Assembly: GCF_049676595.1 (NCBI RefSeq)
Contig: NZ_CP187259.1
Coordinates: 186,001-250,000 of the forward strand
Origin: Methanocella_A sp049676595
GTDB lineage: Archaea; Halobacteriota; Methanocellia; Methanocellales; Methanocellaceae
Length of the DNA: 64,000 nucleotides
Direction of reading: 5' to 3'
In this document: positions 59,516-64,000 of the stretch, one piece after another
Layout of the letters: every line of letters starts with the position of its first letter
How positions within the stretch are numbered: position 1 is the stretch's first letter
Notes under the pieces: model-generated
What the model saw: the letters and a program-made list of their open reading frames with translations, nothing else
Databases searched by the model: none
What the model was told of the DNA's origin: nothing
Position numbers and translations under genes: made by a program

Positions 59516-60511
59516 TTACTGCGCCTCTGCCTCCGTCGGAGCTTTCTCAGTGGTCTCCTCAGCCTTGAACATGTCTTCTGCTTTCGTCAGCTTGAGCTTG
59601 ACGTTGCACCGGGGACATACGGTGATGCACCCGTCGAAAGTGTTGGTCGTCACCGGGGTTTCCAGGTTGCAGATGGGGCATTCGTATTCCAGGCCGCCTA
59701 CGTCCTGTACTTCGACCGGTACCGGGCCCTGGACGGTCATGACGGTCATCTGGTTGTCCGCCGCCATGATCCCGTAGGTGGCGCCGGCAGGCACGTAGAT
59801 AGCTTCGTTCGCGTCGATAGACTTGTGTTCGTCGTCGACGAACATGATGCCCTGGCCCTGGGCGACGTACAGCAGCGTGTCGCTACCCGGGTTCTTGTGC
59901 ATGGATAGCGCCTGCCACGGCTGGAAGTCGATCACGCCGAACTCCAGCTTAGCTTCCGGCTCTGTTTCCCCTTCTCCGGTTGCTGCCTGGCCTGTCTCGG
60001 TCATCTGCTCGGGCTCGGGCGGGGGCGTTTCAGTGGTCTTCTCCGCCCTGAAGCTCGAGGGCTGCCTGGTCAGCTTGACCATGGTCTCGCACCGCGGGCA
60101 CATGTTGAAGTCCCCGGTGTCGGTCCCGGTGGTCAGCGGCGCCTCCAGCGCGCATTCCGGACACCTGAATAACAGACCTGTTTCCTTCCGGGCTTCGACT
60201 GGTTTCGGGCCCTGGATCGAGACCACGTTCAGGTCGTTTTCTCCCGCCAGCACACCGTAGGCGGCCCCTGCGGGCACGTACATGGCATCGCCGGGGCTGA
60301 CCCCGAACACTGCATCGTTGATGAGCATGAACGCTTCCCCGTCGGTGAAATACAGGATCGTGTCACTCCCGGGGTTCCTCTGCATCGGCAGCGCCTGCCA
60401 CGGCTCGAAGTTGTAAAGGCTAAAAGCGATCTTGTCGGTTTTAAACGGGCTCTCCCGGTAAAACTCCCGGTCCTGAAACTGCTCGTCAGCCTTGACTTTT
60501 ACTGTCTCCAT
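59516..60511 (-). CDS. Internally duplicated cupin plus zinc-ribbon protein
   Basis: 331 residues from ATG 60511 (METVKVKADEQFQDREFY), which has the strong site GGTGATC just upstream; the frame is open 276 bases further but without homology sense. Two repeats are visible, each a cupin-like barrel (NFEPWQALPMQRNPGSDTIL ... GDAMYVPAGAAYGVLAGEND; DFQPWQALSMHKNPGSDTLL ... NEAIYVPAGATYGIMAADNQ) followed by a zinc ribbon (CPECALEAPLTT...MCPRC; CPICNLETPVTT...VCPRC). The usual cupin metal His residues are mostly missing. Cytosolic; function unknown. Confidence 0.83.
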   Translation of the reverse strand: METVKVKADEQFQDREFYRESPFKTDKIAFSLYNFEPWQALPMQRNPGSDTILYFTDGEAFMLINDAVFGVSPGDAMYVPAGAAYGVLAGENDLNVVSIQGPKPVEARKETGLLFRCPECALEAPLTTGTDTGDFNMCPRCETMVKLTRQPSSFRAEKTTETPPPEPEQMTETGQAATGEGETEPEAKLEFGVIDFQPWQALSMHKNPGSDTLLYVAQGQGIMFVDDEHKSIDANEAIYVPAGATYGIMAADNQMTVMTVQGPVPVEVQDVGGLEYECPICNLETPVTTNTFDGCITVCPRCNVKLKLTKAEDMFKAEETTEKAPTEAEAQ

Positions 60512-60717
60512 CGGATCACCAAAATTATATGACGAGTTTAATATATTATTTTGTGCGAATACAATCGGCGGCAGTCGCTGATAATATGCAGGCTGTAAGG
60601 CCTTTTCGCGGAGGAGATAAAAAGGTAAGGCGGACAGGCAGCCTGCGCCAAATTTCAATTTAACGCCGCCTCGTCCGCCAGGCGAAAACTGGCACCGCCA
60701 GGTTTGAGCTGGCGCCC

Positions 60718-62007
60718 TTACCGGCGCCTGTAGTATACTAGTCCGACTACTGCCAGCGCAGCGGCAAGCAGCCCGGGAAGCGGGCACCAGGACTGGGGTT
60801 CGGGGCTGACCGAGGGCAGGGGTACCGGCGTCGGGGTTATCGTTACCGTCGGCGAGGGCACTGGAGTGGGCGTGGCTATCGGCCTCGGGGTCGGCGTCGG
60901 GGTGGCCATGATCAGGGTGTCCGGCAGCTTCAGCGAGATGACATCCCCGTTCACCGTGGCGAAGTAGAGGTATTTCTTCTTGTCTGTGCCGGTTCCTACG
61001 ACCGGGGTCGTGTCTACGGCGCTGCCGACGTTGTACTTCCAGTACTGCAGGCCCATTCTGGCATCGACTGCGTAGACGTTCTTGTCCCCCGAGCCGATGT
61101 AGAGGATGCCGCTGTCAAAGCCCGGGGTTGCCTTGACCCCGTCCTGGGTGGGGAAGCTCCACGCCTGTTTTCCGCTGGTCGCGTTGATCGCGTACACGTT
61201 ACCATCTGCAGAGCCGATGTAGACGGTGTTCAGCTGCACCAGGGGCCTGGACACGATAGCGCCGTCAGTCTGGAATTTCCACTGCTGGTTGCCGCTGTAC
61301 CGGTCGATACAATACAGATACCCGTCCTGGGTGCCCACGTAGATGTTATCCCCCCAGATAGTCGGAGCGTTGACCCTGCTGTTCAGGCTGGTTTTCAGCT
61401 TCTGCTTCCCGTTGCCGATCTCGACGCCGTAGAGGTTGCCGTCCCGGGAGCCGAAGTAGATCACGTTGTCCTTGGCTTCGATGCCGTCGCTGATCCATCC
61501 CTCGGTGGTAAAGTTCCAGTACTCGTGGCCATCTTCGACAGCCAGCGCGTACACTTTACCGTTGAAGGTGCCGAAGAAGAGGATACCGTTGTAGAAGACA
61601 GGAGTGCTGTCGATGGAGGAGTCAGCCTGGAAGCGCCATACTTCCTTGCCGGTGAGGCCGTTGACGGCGAACATCGTGCCCTGGTCGCTGCCGAAGTAGA
61701 CCATTCTGGTGTTGGTCACCTGGTCAGTCACCACGAGAGGCGTCGCCTGAATGGCAGAAGGAGTCTGGTTATGAGTGGTAAAGTTCCACTGGGCGGAGCC
61801 GTAGGGCGTGTAGAGCGCATACAGCTTGCCGTTTTGAGACGCCACGTAGAGCACATTGTTCTGGTACACGGGAGAAGCCGTGATGTACGCGTTCGTGGAA
61901 TAGGTCCACTCCTGCTCCGGCTGTTCAGCCATGGCCGGCTGCGCGAACAGCGCCACGGTGAATACGATCAAAGATGCGATCAACGCAAACCTTCTGGGCC
62001 TCAACAC
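60718..62007 (-). CDS. Exported PQQ-type beta-propeller protein with C-terminal anchor
   Basis: 429 residues. Signal peptide (FALIASLIVFTVALFAQPAMA), then seven to eight repeats of the PQQ/BamB-like type, each with an A-x-D/N-x-x-[TS]-G-[KN]-x-x-W-x-[FY] pattern (YAINATSGKQAWSFPTQDGV, YCIDRYSGNQQWKFQTDGAI). A Thr-Pro-rich linker (PTPTPRPIATPTPVPSPT) and a membrane helix with a triple-Arg end (LPGLLAAALAVVGLVYYRRR) follow. Held on the cell surface; the propeller probably serves as a binding scaffold rather than a quinoprotein enzyme. Structured sequence lies just upstream of its start. Confidence 0.88.
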   Translation of the reverse strand: MLRPRRFALIASLIVFTVALFAQPAMAEQPEQEWTYSTNAYITASPVYQNNVLYVASQNGKLYALYTPYGSAQWNFTTHNQTPSAIQATPLVVTDQVTNTRMVYFGSDQGTMFAVNGLTGKEVWRFQADSSIDSTPVFYNGILFFGTFNGKVYALAVEDGHEYWNFTTEGWISDGIEAKDNVIYFGSRDGNLYGVEIGNGKQKLKTSLNSRVNAPTIWGDNIYVGTQDGYLYCIDRYSGNQQWKFQTDGAIVSRPLVQLNTVYIGSADGNVYAINATSGKQAWSFPTQDGVKATPGFDSGILYIGSGDKNVYAVDARMGLQYWKYNVGSAVDTTPVVGTGTDKKKYLYFATVNGDVISLKLPDTLIMATPTPTPRPIATPTPVPSPTVTITPTPVPLPSVSPEPQSWCPLPGLLAAALAVVGLVYYRRR

Positions 62008-62119
62008 AAGAATACCGCCTTTTATTTTACCGTTTGAATAGTAAAAGAATACTATTCATATCTGACGGCAGGATAATAAGCTTTACGTCTGCGGGACAGT
62101 CGAAATCCAGCTACGGGCG

Positions 62120-62220
62120 GCCCTGCTTGAGAGCAGGGCGAAAGAGCCGGAAGACACCCTCTCCAGTAGAAATAAAGGGGTTAATCCTGCCTTGGAGAGT
62201 TCTGACGCAGGATAATCCCC
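62120..62220. other. Structured intergenic sequence with overlapping stems
   Basis: Hairpin gccctgc/gcagggc (62120-62139) is followed by two interleaved inverted repeats: ctctcca 62159-62165 with tggagag 62193-62199, and ggggttaatcctgc 62177-62190 with gcaggataatcccc 62207-62220. The order A-B-A'-B' allows either a pseudoknot or two exclusive folds. It lies in the gap between the GH15 gene and the PQQ gene (both minus strand), so it is either the GH15 terminator or part of the PQQ leader. Confidence 0.45.
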
Positions 62221-62292
62221 TATGCCGGGGAGAGAGAGTAAGGAGATTATTCTGTACAGGTGTACCTAACTGATTCTCCCTCTGCTGCCTGT

Positions 62293-64000
62293 TTAAAACG
62301 GAGACCACATCCGTCCGGCCATGGCTTCTAGGTACTCGATTACCACGGTCATGAACGTCGAGTGGGACCAGGCGAGGGGCAGCACTGAGACTGGCTCCCC
62401 CCTTTCGTTCACCTGCTCAGGCATCAGGCCTCCCTTTGCCGAATGGCCGATGGCCCAGCGGATGAGCGACATGCCCTTTTCCAGGTCGCCGCGGCAGATG
62501 TACCACTCGGCCAGCCACAGAGTACACAACGGCCAGCTGTTCATGAAGCCCTGGTACCAGTCGCCCTCATATCTTGCTACGCCCCCATCGGGCCGGATCA
62601 GTTTCTCTTCGATGGCTTTCATCGTGCCCCCGGCAGCCGGGTGATCCGGCGGCACCAGGCCGAGGTACCAGACGGCGAACAGCGACGCGTCCACGGTATC
62701 GTCCCCCACGCCTCGCCTGAACCGGCCCAGCGCCGGATCGTACATCCGGTCAACTGCGGCAGTACGAACGGATTCTGCCATCGTGCCCCACTTCATTTGG
62801 GCGCCCTCATCGCCGATCAGCGAGGCGATTAAAGCGGCGCTGTGCAGCCCTGCATACACGCAGGCGCACGAGTACGCATAGACGCCCTTGCGCTCCTCCC
62901 ACAGGTCGAAGCTGGGCCGGGGCAGGCCTGTGCCCGGGTCGATGAAGCTGACGAGGAAATCAGCGGCAGGCCGGACCAGCGGCTCGTACAGGGAGGAGAT
63001 GGTCATGATGTTGCGGTCCTCCAGCCAGTGCCGGTACAAAGCGTATAATGGTAATCCGGTTTCGTCGATCTGGATCATGGGCAGGGGGTGCCAGGTGCTG
63101 CCTAAATCGCCGGCTGGCGTGTACTTGTGGCGGAAGAAGCCCCGGCGGTCGAGGATCCGGCTGAAGAATTTGTAGGTGTTGCGGCACAGGTACCGGTACC
63201 CTGCCCGATCCAGCGCCATTGCGACCCACGCGGCGTCCCGGGGCCAGCAATAAGTATAGTAATCAGCTCCCTGCTGCTTGATCTGCGAGTCACACGACGC
63301 GATGATCGAGCCCCCGCGGTCTATGTGGCAGAACACTGTGAGCAGGCTGCGGGAAAACGCGTCACGCACGTCTTCCGGGAGAGCCGAATAGCTCGAAAGG
63401 TGGCCGTGGCTCTGGGCTTTTACGGAGAAGGAGCTCCAGTACCGGGAGCTTTCCTGGTAGAGGCTGTCCACGTCCCGGGACCGAACCCAGTCCTGGATTT
63501 CCTTGGCCTCCCGGAAATGGCGGCCGACGCACACCCAGAACCTCACAGTTGATGCTTCCCCGGGCTGCAGCTCCGGCAGCGTCCACCCGATAGTTGAGTC
63601 CACCGTACCATGGGACACGATGTTGCCCTCCAGCACCCCGTCCTCCGCGTCCTTCCAGGTGCCCTGGCGGTCTCTCCACTCGGAGATGCCCGTGGTGAAC
63701 TGGTCGAACACCGGTTTGGAGCTCTGGATGAAGAACCGGTCCCGCTTGTAGTGGTTCATCATGGGGCCGTCCCTCACTGCCGTGTTGGCAAAGTTGTTCT
63801 CCAGGATATGGTAGCTCTGTGATGAGAATAGCCTCAGTTGCGAAGGCTCTCCCAGGTTGTTTTTCACGGTGATGGTCCGGAGGAACACGTTCCGATCGTG
63901 GTGCACCATGCTCCTGACGGCGACCTCCGCCCCGAAAGCCGGATTAAAGTAGTCGGTTTCTCCGACCATAGATACGTCGTACGCCGACCCTGAGGGGTCG
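62293..64000 (-). CDS. Glycoside hydrolase family 15 (glucoamylase-like), 5' end cut by window
   Basis: The frame is open to the window edge, so the N-terminus is missing; 558 residues follow the first ATG at 63969, and the family usually has 620-680. The N-terminal beta-sandwich part (VFLRTITVKNNLGEPSQLRL) precedes an alpha/alpha-barrel with YYTYCWPRDAAWVAMALDRAG, the general acid in FDLWEERKGVYAYS and the base region LMPEQVNERGEPVSVLPLAWSH. Archaeal members hydrolyse alpha-1,4/1,6 glucans or trehalose. No signal peptide can be judged. Likely cytosolic glycogen or trehalose breakdown. Confidence 0.93.
   Translation of the reverse strand, partial: DPSGSAYDVSMVGETDYFNPAFGAEVAVRSMVHHDRNVFLRTITVKNNLGEPSQLRLFSSQSYHILENNFANTAVRDGPMMNHYKRDRFFIQSSKPVFDQFTTGISEWRDRQGTWKDAEDGVLEGNIVSHGTVDSTIGWTLPELQPGEASTVRFWVCVGRHFREAKEIQDWVRSRDVDSLYQESSRYWSSFSVKAQSHGHLSSYSALPEDVRDAFSRSLLTVFCHIDRGGSIIASCDSQIKQQGADYYTYCWPRDAAWVAMALDRAGYRYLCRNTYKFFSRILDRRGFFRHKYTPAGDLGSTWHPLPMIQIDETGLPLYALYRHWLEDRNIMTISSLYEPLVRPAADFLVSFIDPGTGLPRPSFDLWEERKGVYAYSCACVYAGLHSAALIASLIGDEGAQMKWGTMAESVRTAAVDRMYDPALGRFRRGVGDDTVDASLFAVWYLGLVPPDHPAAGGTMKAIEEKLIRPDGGVARYEGDWYQGFMNSWPLCTLWLAEWYICRGDLEKGMSLIRWAIGHSAKGGLMPEQVNERGEPVSVLPLAWSHSTFMTVVIEYLEAMAGRMWSPF

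Noticed and set aside
59324..59908. 194-codon plus-strand ORF after the AN1 gene
   Set aside because: Most of it runs antisense to the cupin/zinc-ribbon gene, whose motifs are convincing; the first ~190 bases alone show no protein features.

Overview
The window looks like chromosome from a methanogenic euryarchaeon of about 57% GC, most likely of the Methanocella / Rice Cluster I type. That placement is an inference from gene content. The archaeal information-processing genes are RadA, an RPA-type single-strand binding protein, archaeal NAC, archaeal-type TrmI, an S26B signal peptidase with catalytic His, a Nog1-type GTPase, class I HMG-CoA reductase and a presenilin-like protease. Methanogen-flavoured genes include an FmdE-family protein, a CooC-type ATPase, iron-sulfur flavoproteins, a DUF835 response regulator and HisKA_2 kinases. 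Promoters look archaeal (TATA boxes about 26 nt before short leaders or leaderless starts).

Layout. 1-2.5 kb: a truncated HD phosphohydrolase, a hairpin-rich gap and radA. 2.9-15.5 kb: a same-strand block of five paralogous sensor histidine kinases (one CHASE4/HAMP/PAS type, four with seven-helix N-termini) and one receiver-PAS-GAF-PAS-DUF835 response regulator. The genes are joined by overlaps and by two micro-ORFs. 15.5-21.6 kb: a hydrolase, a small membrane protein, a GNAT, two paralogous lipoproteins inside a nest of inverted repeats, RPA and a TetR regulator divergent from leuC. 21.8-24.7 kb: a leuCDB operon. 25-32 kb: a winged-helix protein, a CooC-type ATPase, MgtE, and an FmdE plus metal-type ABC transporter operon. 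32-41 kb: small redox, flavin and regulatory genes and a tRNA-Arg. 41-44.4 kb: signal peptidase, a ribbon-helix-helix/AT-hook protein, a small gene bracketed by two mirror-image hairpin elements, and a GTPase. 44.5-49 kb: a large secreted papain-like protease and its partner surface protein. 49-57 kb: presenilin homologue, zinc-ribbon proteins, NAC, TrmI, HMG-CoA reductase, pyrBI and a decayed surface-protein gene. 57.5-64 kb: an AN1 zinc-finger transglutaminase membrane protein, a cupin/zinc-ribbon duplication protein, a PQQ-type beta-propeller and a partial GH15 glucoamylase.

Themes. The kinase block reads as many inputs converging on one regulator; one kinase has lost the usual phospho-acceptor His. 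Intergenic DNA carries several repeat families. One is a palindromic family of about 170 bp built from roughly 10-bp phased CAGATT units, in four compact copies plus one split copy. The others are GA-rich elements, a G5AACT5 hairpin family and a pair of 80-bp hairpins. The strongest candidate for something undescribed is the 42718-43201 cassette. There a 79-residue ORF lies between two inverted 80-bp elements whose outer and inner arms are identical, while their apical stems differ in sequence but both keep base pairing.
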